Assembly (NCBI RefSeq): GCF_001552195.1
Contig: NZ_BCQS01000027.1
Coordinates: 116,457 to 180,456, forward strand
Source: Actinomadura latina NBRC 106108
GTDB taxonomy: Bacteria > Actinomycetota > Actinomycetes > Streptosporangiales > Streptosporangiaceae
Reading direction: 5' to 3'
DNA: 64,000 nucleotides
Shown: positions 16,322 to 24,178 of the stretch, in pieces
How positions within the stretch are numbered: the first letter of the stretch is position 1
Layout of the letters: each line of letters opens with the position of its first letter
Position numbers and translations under genes: made by a program
The notes under the pieces: model-generated
The model's input: the letters and a program-made list of their open reading frames with translations, nothing else
Databases searched by the model: none
Told to the model about the DNA's origin: nothing

Positions 16322-17083
16322 GTGACCAGTTTCGGCACGCGGACCTGGAACCCGCACACGCTTCCGTCCAACGACAACGTCAATCCCTACGCCTTCAGCG
16401 TCGACCTCAACGGGCAGTGGTTCGCGCAGAAGGGCAAGATGATCGCCTACTACGGGCAGATCAGGTTCGAGGCGCTGTCGGCGGGCCCGCTGGACTCCCT
16501 CGTCGCGCACACGTTCAACTCCCCGCTGTACGCGCAGGACTGGATCGTCGCCCAGGGGCAGGGCAAGCTCGTCCTCGCCGACCGGGGGTTCGACGTCAAC
16601 TCCTTCGACCTGGAGAACGGGAACCTGACCGTCCGGGCCGGGAACCTGCTCGCGTTCGAGCCGGGCCTGGAGCTGAAGCAGTCGATCATCCCGGGGTTCC
16701 TCACGCTGATCGGGACGGGGCGCTTCGTGGCGGCCTCCAACGGGCCCGTCCACTTCGTCGAGCCGCCGATCAGGGTCGACCCGCAGGCGCTGCTCGGGTG
16801 GGCGGACTGCCCGTCCCCCTGCCACCACTACGACCACTCCTACATGCGCGGGGCGTTCGGCGCCGCCCGGATGGTGTTCGGGATCGGCGGCCAGTCCGGC
16901 GAGGAGCACCAGTTCGACTTCACCGGCCAGGGCACGGTGATGATGCAGTCGTCGGAGGCCGTGATGAACGAGGACGTCCTGCTGCGCGACCTCGAAGGCC
17001 AGATCGGCCTGGTGGGCACGTCCGGGCTCCAGCGGCTGCACCAGACCATCGGGCAGCGGCTCGCCGCCGAGCGGCAGGGCTGA
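16322..17083 (+). CDS. AIM24-family protein 3 (divergent)
   Basis: A 253-residue member of the same family, longer and more diverged than proteins 1 and 2. It keeps VDLNGQWFAQKGKMIAYYGQIRFE, VAQGQGKLVLADRG, IRVDPQALLGW and FDFTGQGTVMMQSSEA, and adds an N-terminal tail and a C-terminal helix of about 30 residues (LQRLHQTIGQRLAAERQ). An insert with CPSPCHHYDHSY, two cysteines and several histidines, could bind a metal. GTG 16322 lies three bases after the previous stop. It ends the cluster, 8 nt before a large terminator hairpin. Confidence 0.8.
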   Translation: MTSFGTRTWNPHTLPSNDNVNPYAFSVDLNGQWFAQKGKMIAYYGQIRFEALSAGPLDSLVAHTFNSPLYAQDWIVAQGQGKLVLADRGFDVNSFDLENGNLTVRAGNLLAFEPGLELKQSIIPGFLTLIGTGRFVAASNGPVHFVEPPIRVDPQALLGWADCPSPCHHYDHSYMRGAFGAARMVFGIGGQSGEEHQFDFTGQGTVMMQSSEAVMNEDVLLRDLEGQIGLVGTSGLQRLHQTIGQRLAAERQG

Positions 17084-17091
17084 CTCCGGGG

Positions 17092-17133
17092 CCGTTCTCC
17101 GGGGGCCCGGCGGGCCGGGCCCCCGGAGAACGG
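17092..17133. terminator. Bidirectional terminator hairpin
   Basis: A perfect 19-bp stem (17092-17110 with 17115-17133) and a 4-nt CGGG loop. It exactly fills the gap between the third AIM24 gene and the stop of the convergent VOC gene, so it should end transcription from both sides. Confidence 0.88.
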
Positions 17134-17940
17134 TCACGACTCGGGCTCGGGCGCCGGCTTCATCACGTGCAGCGGCACCCCGAACGGGTCGCGGACGGCG
17201 GCCGCCCGGCCGTACGGGCTGTCGGCCGGCTCGGAGTCGACCGTGCCGCCGCCCGCCCGCACCTTCCGGACCGCCGCGTCGGCGTCGTCGACCGCGAAGT
17301 ACGTCGTCCAGGACGGGACGGGATCGCCGCCGCCCCCGAGGACGAGGCCGGAGCCGCCGAGGATCCCGCCGATGTAGCGGCCGTCGCCCGCGCGCCGCAG
17401 GACGAGGTAGTCCATGTCGCCCGGCATCGGCTCCGGCTCGTAGCCGAACACCGCCCGGTAGAACTCGCCGGCGGCCGCGGAGTCGGGCGTGGCCAGCTCG
17501 TTCCACACGAACGATCCTGGGGCGTTGACGATCCGGGAGCCGGGATGGGCCTGCCCCTGCCACAGGCCGAACTGGGCGCCCTGCGGGTCCTTGAGGATCG
17601 CCATGCGGCCCTGGTCCATCACGTCCATGGCGGGGGCGACGACCTCCCCGCCCGCGTCCGTGACGCGCTTGACCAGGCCATCGCAGTCGTCGGTGGCGAA
17701 GTAGACGTTCCACCAGTACTGCGCGGGCTGGTCGTCCGGGTTCCGCATCATCCCGGCGACGGGCTCGCCGCGCAGCATGCACATGTTGTAGTGGCCCCCT
17801 TCGGGGCCGGTGTCCTCGAATTGCCAGCCGAAGAGCGTCCCGTAGAACGTCTTCGCCCGCTCAAGGTCGGGGACGCCGATGTCGAGCCAGTTCGGTGTCC
17901 CCTCCGGCACATTCGCCGTGACCTGGGTCATCCGGCTCAC
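17134..17940 (-). CDS. VOC-superfamily (glyoxalase/bleomycin-resistance-like) protein
   Basis: A 268-residue protein with two tandem vicinal-oxygen-chelate domains. Domain 1 (about 12-125) starts NWLDIGVPDLERAKTFYGTLFGW and ends with KDPQGAQFGLWQG; domain 2 (about 140-260) has FVWNELATPDSAAAGEFYRAVFGY and RDPFGVPLHVMK. Candidate metal ligands are partly replaced, so a lyase activity cannot be assumed; such tandem proteins in actinomycetes are often called hydroxylases or dioxygenases on weak grounds. The start at 17940 opens the frame; the second methionine at 17931 is an alternative. It stands alone, divergent from the ABC-F region. Confidence 0.85.
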   Translation of the reverse strand: MSRMTQVTANVPEGTPNWLDIGVPDLERAKTFYGTLFGWQFEDTGPEGGHYNMCMLRGEPVAGMMRNPDDQPAQYWWNVYFATDDCDGLVKRVTDAGGEVVAPAMDVMDQGRMAILKDPQGAQFGLWQGQAHPGSRIVNAPGSFVWNELATPDSAAAGEFYRAVFGYEPEPMPGDMDYLVLRRAGDGRYIGGILGGSGLVLGGGGDPVPSWTTYFAVDDADAAVRKVRAGGGTVDSEPADSPYGRAAAVRDPFGVPLHVMKPAPEPES

Positions 17941-18129
17941 CCTCCTTCGTGCCGGGACCAGTCGCTGGTCCCGGAGCCGTCCCGCCGCACGCCGCCACCC
18001 TCATACTGGCCCCCCGGGGGCCTTTCACACATGCCCCCCGCACCGGATCGGCATGGCCGGGACCGGCCCTGCCGTCCTCCGGCCCCCACCCGCCACCGGC
18101 CGGACGACGAGCGCCCCTCCGCGGTCACG

Positions 18130-18135
18130 TACACT
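18130..18135 (+). promoter_or_regulatory. -10 box of the ABC-F leader transcript
   Basis: TACACT fits the actinobacterial TANNNT -10 pattern. It ends six bases before the ATG of a tiny leader ORF at 18142, so transcription would begin at or next to that ATG, giving a leaderless leader peptide. No good -35 hexamer is visible upstream. The 313-bp gap 17941-18254 holds nothing else besides this promoter, the leader ORF and the attenuator. Confidence 0.55.
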
Positions 18136-18141
18136 GGGCGG

Positions 18142-18162
18142 ATGGTTCCGCTCCCGAACTGA
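18142..18162 (+). CDS. Putative leader peptide MVPLPN upstream of the ABC-F gene
   Basis: A six-codon ORF, ATG to TGA, encoding Met-Val-Pro-Leu-Pro-Asn. It begins at the expected transcription start and ends ten bases before a terminator-like hairpin, itself 48 bases ahead of the ABC-F start codon. Short leader ORFs in this position control several antibiotic-inducible ABC-F and resistance genes: a drug-stalled ribosome on the leader stops the terminator from forming. The two prolines would favour stalling. The layout is seen in the sequence; translation and regulation are inferred. Confidence 0.5.
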   Translation: MVPLPN

Positions 18163-18171
18163 CAGGCCGCC

Positions 18172-18207
18172 CAGCGCGCCGCCCGGTCACAGGACCGCGG
18201 CGCGCTG
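18172..18207 (+). terminator. Attenuator hairpin in the ABC-F leader
   Basis: An outer 11-bp perfect stem, CAGCGCGCCGC (18172-18182) with GCGGCGCGCTG (18197-18207), encloses an inner GGTC/GACC pair, followed by TTTCG. It lies in the transcribed leader upstream of the coding sequence rather than after a gene, which is the position of an attenuator. CCGCCCAG at 18167-18174, which overlaps its left foot, is complementary to CTGGGCGG at 18134-18141 at the promoter edge. Confidence 0.65.
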
Positions 18208-18254
18208 TTTCGTGCGCCTGTCCACCGAGCCGTCCGTCAGGGGAGCCCTGCACT

Positions 18255-19853
18255 GTGATCATCGCGAAAGACATCGAGCTGCGCGCCGGTTCCCGGCTGC
18301 TGATCGAGGCCGCCTCGTTCCGGGTGAACCCCGGCGACCGGGTCGGCTTCGTCGGGCGCAACGGCGCCGGCAAGACCACCCTCACCAGGGTGCTGGCCGG
18401 GGAGGCGCTGCCCGCGCAGGGCGCCGTGACGTCCTCCGGCACGATCGGCTACCTGCCGCAGGACCCGCGCGGCGTCGACCTCGACGAGCTGGCCCGCGAC
18501 CGCATCCTGTCGGCGCGCGGGCTGGACGAGGTGATCCGCAAGCTGCGCGCCGCCGAGGACCGGATGGCGACCGCGACGGGCTCCGACCGCGACAAGGCCG
18601 TCCGCCGGTACGGGCGCCTCGAAGAGCGCCTGCACGTGCTGGGCGGCTACAGCGCGGAGGCCGAGGCCGCCTCCATCGCCTCCAGCCTCGGCCTGCCGGA
18701 CCGGGTGATGACCCAGCCCCTCGGGACGCTGTCGGGCGGCCAGCGCCGCCGGGTGGAGCTGGCCCGCATCCTGTTCTCCGGCGCCGACACCCTGCTGCTC
18801 GACGAGCCGACCAACCACCTGGACGCCGACTCGATCGTCTGGCTCCGCGACTTCCTGAAGGGCCACCAGGGCGGCCTCGTCGTCATCAGCCACGACGTGG
18901 AGCTGCTGGACGCGGTCGTCAATCGGGTGTTCCACCTGGACGCCAACCGCAGCGTGATCGACATCTACAACGTCGGCTGGAAGAAGTACCTCGACAGCCG
19001 GGAGACCGACGAGCGGCGCCGCAAGCGCGAGTCGGCCAACGCGCACCGGCAGGCGTCCGCGCTGCTGTCGCAGGCCGACAAGATGCGCGCCAAGGCGACG
19101 AAGGCGAAGGCGGCCCAGCAGATGGACCGGCGCGCCCGGCAGCTGCTCTCCGGCGTCGAGGGCGAGCGGCAGGCCGACAAGGTGGCCAAGATCCGCTTCC
19201 CGGAGCCGGCTCCGTGCGGCAAGACCCCCCTCACCGCGGAGGGTTTGTCGAAATCGTACGGATCTTTGGAGATTTTCACCGACGTGAACCTGGCCGTCGA
19301 CCGGGGCAGCCGCGTCGTCATCCTGGGCCTGAACGGCGCAGGCAAGACGACGCTGCTGCGCCTGCTGGGCGGCGTCGACAAGCCCGACACCGGCGCGGTG
19401 GTGGCAGGCCACGGCCTGCGGCTCGGCTACTACGCGCAGGAGCACGAGACCCTGGACGTCGACCGGTCCGTGCTGGAGAACATGCAGTCGGCCGCGCCCG
19501 GCATGGCGCCGGTCGAGGTCCGCAAGATCCTCGGCTCGTTCCTGTTCTCCGGCGACGACGTCGACAAGCCCGCGGGCGTCCTGTCCGGCGGTGAGAAGAC
19601 CCGGCTGGCGCTGGCGATGCTCGTGGTGTCCAGCGCGAACGTCCTGCTGCTCGACGAGCCCACCAACAACCTCGATCCGGCCAGCCGCCAGGAGATCCTC
19701 GGCGCCCTGCGGACGTTCGCCGGGGCCATCGTCCTGGTGACGCACGACGAGGGGGCCGTTGAGGCGCTCTCACCGGAAAGAGTGATTTTGCTGCCCGATG
19801 GTGTGGAAGACATCTGGAGTGACGAGTTTGCCGATCTGGTGGCGCTCGCGTGA
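18255..19853 (+). CDS. ABC-F family ATPase (ribosome-acting)
   Basis: A 532-residue soluble protein with two ABC ATPase domains and no membrane segments, the ABC-F architecture. Domain 1: Walker A GRNGAGKTT (about residue 35), signature LSGGQRRR, Walker B LLLDEPTNHLD. A linker of about 80 residues rich in Arg, Lys and Ala (the P-site tRNA interaction motif region) follows. Domain 2: GLNGAGKTT, LSGGEKTR, LLLDEPTNNLD. ABC-F proteins act on the ribosomal E site to relieve stalling or dislodge antibiotics. GTG 18255 matches the family N-terminus; no strong ribosome site is visible. The attenuator-like leader suggests antibiotic-responsive control; whether it gives resistance is unknown. Confidence 0.92.
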   Translation: MIIAKDIELRAGSRLLIEAASFRVNPGDRVGFVGRNGAGKTTLTRVLAGEALPAQGAVTSSGTIGYLPQDPRGVDLDELARDRILSARGLDEVIRKLRAAEDRMATATGSDRDKAVRRYGRLEERLHVLGGYSAEAEAASIASSLGLPDRVMTQPLGTLSGGQRRRVELARILFSGADTLLLDEPTNHLDADSIVWLRDFLKGHQGGLVVISHDVELLDAVVNRVFHLDANRSVIDIYNVGWKKYLDSRETDERRRKRESANAHRQASALLSQADKMRAKATKAKAAQQMDRRARQLLSGVEGERQADKVAKIRFPEPAPCGKTPLTAEGLSKSYGSLEIFTDVNLAVDRGSRVVILGLNGAGKTTLLRLLGGVDKPDTGAVVAGHGLRLGYYAQEHETLDVDRSVLENMQSAAPGMAPVEVRKILGSFLFSGDDVDKPAGVLSGGEKTRLALAMLVVSSANVLLLDEPTNNLDPASRQEILGALRTFAGAIVLVTHDEGAVEALSPERVILLPDGVEDIWSDEFADLVALA

Positions 19854-19969
19854 CCTGCGGGGTGACTTCCGCAGATCTTTTCTGGCCGAGTGGGTAGCCG
19901 AACAGCCGGGAATGACTGATCATGGCGGGGGATAACGCAGCGGTCACCACATCACTACGGGAGGTACTC

Positions 19970-20182
19970 GTGGCCGAGACCCTTAAGAAGGGCACCCGCG
20001 TGACCGGTGCCGAGCGCGACAAGCTGGCGGCGGACCTGAAGAAGAGGTACGACTCCGGCGAGAGCATCCGCGCCCTGGCAGCCGCCACCGGCCGCTCGTA
20101 CGGTTTCATCCACCGGATTCTGACCGAGTCCGGCGTCAACCTGCGCGGTCGCGGTGGCGCGACCCGGGGCAAGAAGTCCTGA
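19970..20182 (+). CDS. Small helix-turn-helix protein
   Basis: A 70-residue basic protein, a conserved small actinobacterial HTH protein. After a basic start (AETLKKGTRVTGAERDKLAADLKKRY) the helix-turn-helix ESIRALAAATGRSYGFIHRILTESG lies at about residues 32-56, and the tail RGRGGATRGKKS is Gly/Arg/Lys-rich. The GTG at 19970 is preferred to the in-frame ATG at 19922 because GGGAGGT stands five bases before it. It is monocistronic: 116 bp after the ABC-F gene, with a terminator-like hairpin at 20271-20305. DNA binding is expected, but the targets are unknown. Confidence 0.8.
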   Translation: MAETLKKGTRVTGAERDKLAADLKKRYDSGESIRALAAATGRSYGFIHRILTESGVNLRGRGGATRGKKS

Positions 20183-20270
20183 CCGGACCCCTGCCCCCGG
20201 ATGAGCGCACCGCCTGATCCGGCGCCGCGGCCGGCCGAGTAGGGTTCGGTCGCGGCGGCGGACCGGGCGA

Positions 20271-20305
20271 GCGGGCCCGCCCCGTGGACGGCGGGGCGGG
20301 CCCGC
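20271..20305. terminator. Hairpin after the small HTH gene
   Basis: A perfect 14-bp stem (20271-20284 with 20292-20305) and 7-nt loop, about 90 bp after the HTH stop and 24 bp before the enoyl-CoA hydratase start. No T-run follows, as is common in GC-rich actinobacteria. Confidence 0.65.
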
Positions 20306-20328
20306 CACGCTCATCGAGAGGAAGACCA

Positions 20329-21129
20329 GTGGGGGACGCGACAACGGCCGGACGGCCGGAAACGGTCATGGCGGACGCCGACCTGGAGAAGGCGGGGCTG
20401 CGCCTGGAGGTCGACGGCGCGGTCGCGACCGTCACCCTGAACCGGCCCGAGCGGCGCAACGCCATGACGTTCGGCACCTGGCGCGGGCTCGCCGCGATCG
20501 GGCGCTCCCTGCCCGCGGACGTGCGCGTCGTCGTCCTGCGGGGCGAGGGCGCCTGCTTCTCGGCGGGCATCGACCTCGGCATGTTCTCCGGCGACGGGGA
20601 GGGCTTCACCGACGGCTCGGACGCCGAGGCCACCGACCGCTTCATCGCCGAGCTGCAGGAGGGTTACACCTGGCTGCGGCGCCCCGACATCGTCACGGTC
20701 GCGGCCGTGCACGGGCACGCGATCGGCGGCGGGTTCCAGCTCGCGCTGGCCTGCGACATCCGGGTGGCGGCCGACGACGCCAGGTTCTGCATGAAGGAGC
20801 CCGCGCTCGGGCTCGTCCCCGATCTGACCGGCACCAAGCCGCTGGTGGAGATCGTCGGCATCGGGCGCGCGCTGGAGCTGTGCCTGACGGCGCGGACCGT
20901 CCTCGCCGACGAGGCGGCCCGGCTCGGCATCGCCGAGATCGTCGTCCCGCGCGACGGCCTGGACGGCGCCGTCCGCGACCTGGTGGCGTCGCTGCTCGCG
21001 GTGAACCCCGGCGCGGCCGTGGCGACCAAGCGGCTGCTGTGGGAGGCCGCCGAGAACACCCTTGAGGAGCAGTGCGCCGCCGAGCGCCGCGAGCAGATCG
21101 GCCGCCTCCGCGAGATGTTCGGCGGGTGA
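20329..21129 (+). CDS. Enoyl-CoA hydratase/isomerase family protein
   Basis: A 266-residue crotonase-fold protein. The first oxyanion-hole strand is ACFSAGIDLGMFSGDGEGF, with an inserted loop after it, and the second is HGHAIGGGFQLALACDIRVAADDARF followed by EPALGLVPDLTG. The two catalytic glutamates of true enoyl-CoA hydratase are not obvious: the second position region reads MKEPALGLVPD, so the enzyme could equally be an isomerase or hydrolase of the superfamily. GTG 20329 has GAGAGGAAG upstream; an ATG at 20368 is an alternative. Its terminator is shared with the convergent pseudogene. Confidence 0.88.
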   Translation: MGDATTAGRPETVMADADLEKAGLRLEVDGAVATVTLNRPERRNAMTFGTWRGLAAIGRSLPADVRVVVLRGEGACFSAGIDLGMFSGDGEGFTDGSDAEATDRFIAELQEGYTWLRRPDIVTVAAVHGHAIGGGFQLALACDIRVAADDARFCMKEPALGLVPDLTGTKPLVEIVGIGRALELCLTARTVLADEAARLGIAEIVVPRDGLDGAVRDLVASLLAVNPGAAVATKRLLWEAAENTLEEQCAAERREQIGRLREMFGG

Positions 21130-21133
21130 CCGG

Positions 21134-21162
21134 CCGGGGGCGGGCCGGCTGCCCGCCCCCGG
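21134..21162. terminator. Bidirectional terminator between enoyl-CoA hydratase and the S15 remnant
   Basis: An 11-bp perfect stem (21134-21144 with 21152-21162) and 7-nt loop, five bases after the hydratase stop and four bases before the stop of the opposite-strand remnant. Confidence 0.8.
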
Positions 21163-21165
21163 GGA

Positions 21166-22025
21166 CTACTTCAGTGCCTCCCGGCCGCCGCGCGCCAGCG
21201 GCAGCAGCACCCTGCTGAGGCCGGGCCGCACCGCGACCTCGGTCCCGTCCGGGTAGCACAGCGTGTAGTCGTAGTCGGTGGACAGCAGGACGACGCCGAG
21301 CCGGTGCCCGGCCCGCACTGTGTAGTCGGCGGGTTCGAGATTCCACCGGAACGTGTAGGTCTTCCCGGCCTTGACCGGCTCGGTGCGGCTGAAGCCGCGC
21401 CGGTTCCGGGCGTCCAGCCACCCCCGCGTGATGATCTTGTAGGGGGCGGTCTCCGTCTTCAGCGCCTGCCGGGTCGTGCAGCCGGGGTCGCCAGGGACGC
21501 TCTCCCCGTAGCAGACCTGCTCATCGGTGTTGACGCGGGCGCCCGTCGGGCGCGTATCCGTGCCGTAGTCGACCAGCAGCGCCGTCAGGTACGGCGACCG
21601 CCCGTAGAGCGAAGCCCGCAGGGAGACCGACGGGATGCCGTCCACCCGGACGTCCCGGGGCAGCGGTCCGGTCAGGTAGGCGAGCCGGTCGGGGTCGGCC
21701 CGGTCCTCGCCGGCGAGGAGCTGCCCGGCGGTGCGGGTCTTGCCCGCGTCCACGAACGACTGGGTCCCGCCGGGCCGGGGCAGGAGCCCGAGCTTGCCCG
21801 GCCGGCCGGACGGCCCGGCGTTCAGGCTCAGCGGGACGATGTCGACGGTCTGGGTGACGGCGTCGGCGCGGGAGAACACCGGCTGGGTCTCACCGTTCCG
21901 CACCGTGACGCGGGGGGTGCCGTCCCTTGTGGGGACGTCCGCCGCCGCGGGGAGCGCGGTCGCGGCGAGCTGCGCGGCCGTGACGGTGATCACGCCGGCG
22001 CCGCGCCGGGGAGGCGTCGTTTCAT
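21166..22025 (-). pseudogene. Remnant of a secreted S15 Xaa-Pro dipeptidyl-peptidase, catalytic domain deleted
   Basis: The 275-codon frame from GTG 21993 encodes two pieces of one enzyme: residues 27-50 (RVTVRNGETQPVFSRADAV) resemble the N-terminus of actinobacterial S15 peptidases, and from about residue 51 (DIVPLSLNAGPSGRPGKLGLL) onward the sequence is the C-terminal beta-sandwich, with GPLPRDVRVDGIPSVSLRA and a final SRVLLPLARGG. The alpha/beta-hydrolase domain with the Ser-Asp-His triad, several hundred residues, is absent. Upstream, ATG 22023-22025 starts MKRRLPGAAPA, a signal-peptide-like beginning in another frame that stops at once, so a frameshift is also likely. The intact joint is in frame; a stable exported fragment cannot be excluded. 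Confidence 0.75.
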
Positions 22026-22096
22026 CTGCGGGCTCCTGGGGGTGTGAGCCTGGGGATGTTGATCACAGTTACACCGGCGCCAGGGGTTGTCCAGGG

Positions 22097-22122
22097 CCGT
22101 GAGCGCCGTGATTACGCCGTGA
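22097..22122. repeat. Three CCGTGA direct repeats upstream of the ABC exporter
   Basis: CCGTGA occurs at 22097, 22106 and 22117 (steps of 9 and 11 bp), about 115 bp before the exporter start. Spacing near one helical turn suggests a possible regulator site, but the motif is short and GC-typical. Confidence 0.35.
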
Positions 22123-22236
22123 GCGGAGCAGGGAAGCCCGGTGGGCGGGACGGCGTTGTGCGGGCCGGGTACGAGATGCTTACTTGATTACCCCGATGAC
22201 GACGACGTCGGGGGCACGGACGCAGCGGAGGCAGAT

Positions 22237-24168
22237 GTGGGAATGCCAGGCAACGGCTGGCAGGTGATGGCCTCGTTCCGCAGGGACAGCTCGGTCACCC
22301 AGCAGAAGCTCAAGCCCGGCACCGTCGGGCGGATCGCGGGGTACGCCCGTCCCTACGTCCGCGAGCTGGTGGTCTTCCTCGCGCTGAACTCGCTGGCGGC
22401 GGTGATCGTCGTCGCCAACCCGCTGCTGCTGAAGTCGATCATCGACAGCGGCATCGTGCCGGCCCGGCCGGACATCGTGGTCTGGCTCGCCGTCGCCGTC
22501 GCGGGACTCGCGCTGGTGGAGGCGGTGCTCGGCCTCGCGCAGCGCTGGTACTCGGCGCGCATCGGCGAGGGGCTCATCTACGACCTGCGCAGCCAGGTCT
22601 TCGCCCACGTCCAGCGGCAACCGGTCGCGTTCTTCATGCGGGCGCAGACGGGCTCGCTCGTCAGCCGCCTCAACAACGACGTGATCGGCGCGCAGCGCGC
22701 CCTGACCACCACGCTGTCGTCGGTGGTGTCCAACGTGATCAGCCTGGTCCTGGTGCTGGTCACGATGCTGATCCTGTCATGGCAGGTCACGCTGATCGCG
22801 CTGCTGCTGCTCCCGATCTTCGTCCTGCCCGCCAAGTGGGTCGGCAAGCGCCTGCAGCGCGTCAGCCGCGAGCAGATGGTGCTGGACGCCGAGATGGGCT
22901 CGCTGATGACCGAGCGCTTCAACGTGGCCGGCGCGATGCTCGCGAAGCTGTACGGGCGGCCCGCCGAGGAGGAGGAGAACTTCTCCAGCCGGGCGGCCCG
23001 CGTCCGCGACATCGGGATCGTCGCGGCCATGTACGGGCGGGTGTTCTTCACCGCGCTGACGCTCGTCGCGGCGCTGGCCACCGCCATGGTCTACGGCGTC
23101 GGCGGCTACCTCGTCGTGGGCGACACCCTCCAGCTGGGCACGCTCGTCGCGCTCGCCACCCTGCTGACCCGGATGTACGGGCCGCTGACCGCGCTGTCGA
23201 ACGTCCACGTGGACGTCATGACCGCGCTCGTCAGCTTCGACCGGGTCTTCGAGGTGCTCGACCTCAAGCCGCTGATCCGCGACCGCGCGGACGCCCGCGC
23301 GCTGGGCGGGGAGCGCGCGTCGTCCAAGAGCCTCGGCAAGGCGCCGTCGATCGTGTTCGACCACGTCCGGTTCGCCTACCCGGCGGCGGACGAGGTGTCG
23401 CTGGCCTCGCTGGAGTCGATCGCCCGCACCGACACCTCGCCCAGCCGCGAGGTCCTGCACGACATCGACTTCCGCGCCGAGCCCGGGCAGCTCGTCGCGC
23501 TCGTCGGGCCGTCCGGCGCGGGGAAGTCGACCGTCACGCACCTGGTGTCGCGGCTGTACGACGTATCCGGCGGCGCGGTGCGGGTGGGCGGCGCCGACGT
23601 CCGCGACGTGACCCTGGAGTCGCTGCGCGCGGCGATCGGCGTGGTCAGCCAGGACGCGCACCTGTTCCACGACTCCATCCGGGAGAACATGCGCTACGCC
23701 CGCCCGGACGCCACCGACGAGGAGATCCTCGCGGCCGTGGAGGCCGCGCACATCGGCGATCTCGTCGCCGACATGCCCGACGGCCTGGACACCGTCGTCG
23801 GCGACCGCGGCTACCGGCTGTCGGGCGGCGAGAAGCAGCGCCTCGCGATCGCGCGGCTGCTGCTCAAGGCGCCGTCGGTCGTCGTGCTGGACGAGGCGAC
23901 CGCGCACCTGGACTCCGAGTCCGAGGCGGCCGTGCAGCGGGCGCTGCGCACCGCCCTCGCCGGCCGGACGTCGCTGGTGATCGCGCACCGGCTGTCCACG
24001 ATCCGGGAGGCCGACCAGATCCTGGTGATCGAGGACGGCCGGGTCGCCGAGCGCGGCCGGCACGAGGAGCTCCTGCTGGAGGGCGGCCTGTACGCGGAGC
24101 TGTACCGCACCCAGTTCTCCCACCAGCGGGGCGAGGAGCGGCAGACCGAGCCGCTCGGCGCCGAGTAG
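22237..24168 (+). CDS. ABC exporter, fused membrane and ATPase domains
   Basis: A half-size ABC exporter of about 643 residues that would work as a homodimer. The membrane domain (about 30-330) has six helices starting at VVFLALNSLAAVIVVANPLLLKSIID; the ATPase domain carries Walker A GPSGAGKST, the Q-loop VVSQDAHLFHDSIRENM, signature LSGGEKQRLAIARLLL, Walker B VVVLDEATAHLD and H-loop IAHRLSTI. An unusual insert of about 20 residues (ASLESIARTDTSPS) lies before VLHDIDF in the ATPase domain. The start is uncertain: GTG 22237 has GGAGG five bases before it, ATG 22243 is 11 bases away and the frame opens at 22141. The substrate cannot be told. Confidence 0.88.
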   Translation: MGMPGNGWQVMASFRRDSSVTQQKLKPGTVGRIAGYARPYVRELVVFLALNSLAAVIVVANPLLLKSIIDSGIVPARPDIVVWLAVAVAGLALVEAVLGLAQRWYSARIGEGLIYDLRSQVFAHVQRQPVAFFMRAQTGSLVSRLNNDVIGAQRALTTTLSSVVSNVISLVLVLVTMLILSWQVTLIALLLLPIFVLPAKWVGKRLQRVSREQMVLDAEMGSLMTERFNVAGAMLAKLYGRPAEEEENFSSRAARVRDIGIVAAMYGRVFFTALTLVAALATAMVYGVGGYLVVGDTLQLGTLVALATLLTRMYGPLTALSNVHVDVMTALVSFDRVFEVLDLKPLIRDRADARALGGERASSKSLGKAPSIVFDHVRFAYPAADEVSLASLESIARTDTSPSREVLHDIDFRAEPGQLVALVGPSGAGKSTVTHLVSRLYDVSGGAVRVGGADVRDVTLESLRAAIGVVSQDAHLFHDSIRENMRYARPDATDEEILAAVEAAHIGDLVADMPDGLDTVVGDRGYRLSGGEKQRLAIARLLLKAPSVVVLDEATAHLDSESEAAVQRALRTALAGRTSLVIAHRLSTIREADQILVIEDGRVAERGRHEELLLEGGLYAELYRTQFSHQRGEERQTEPLGAE

Positions 24169-24178
24169 CCGGAGCCGG

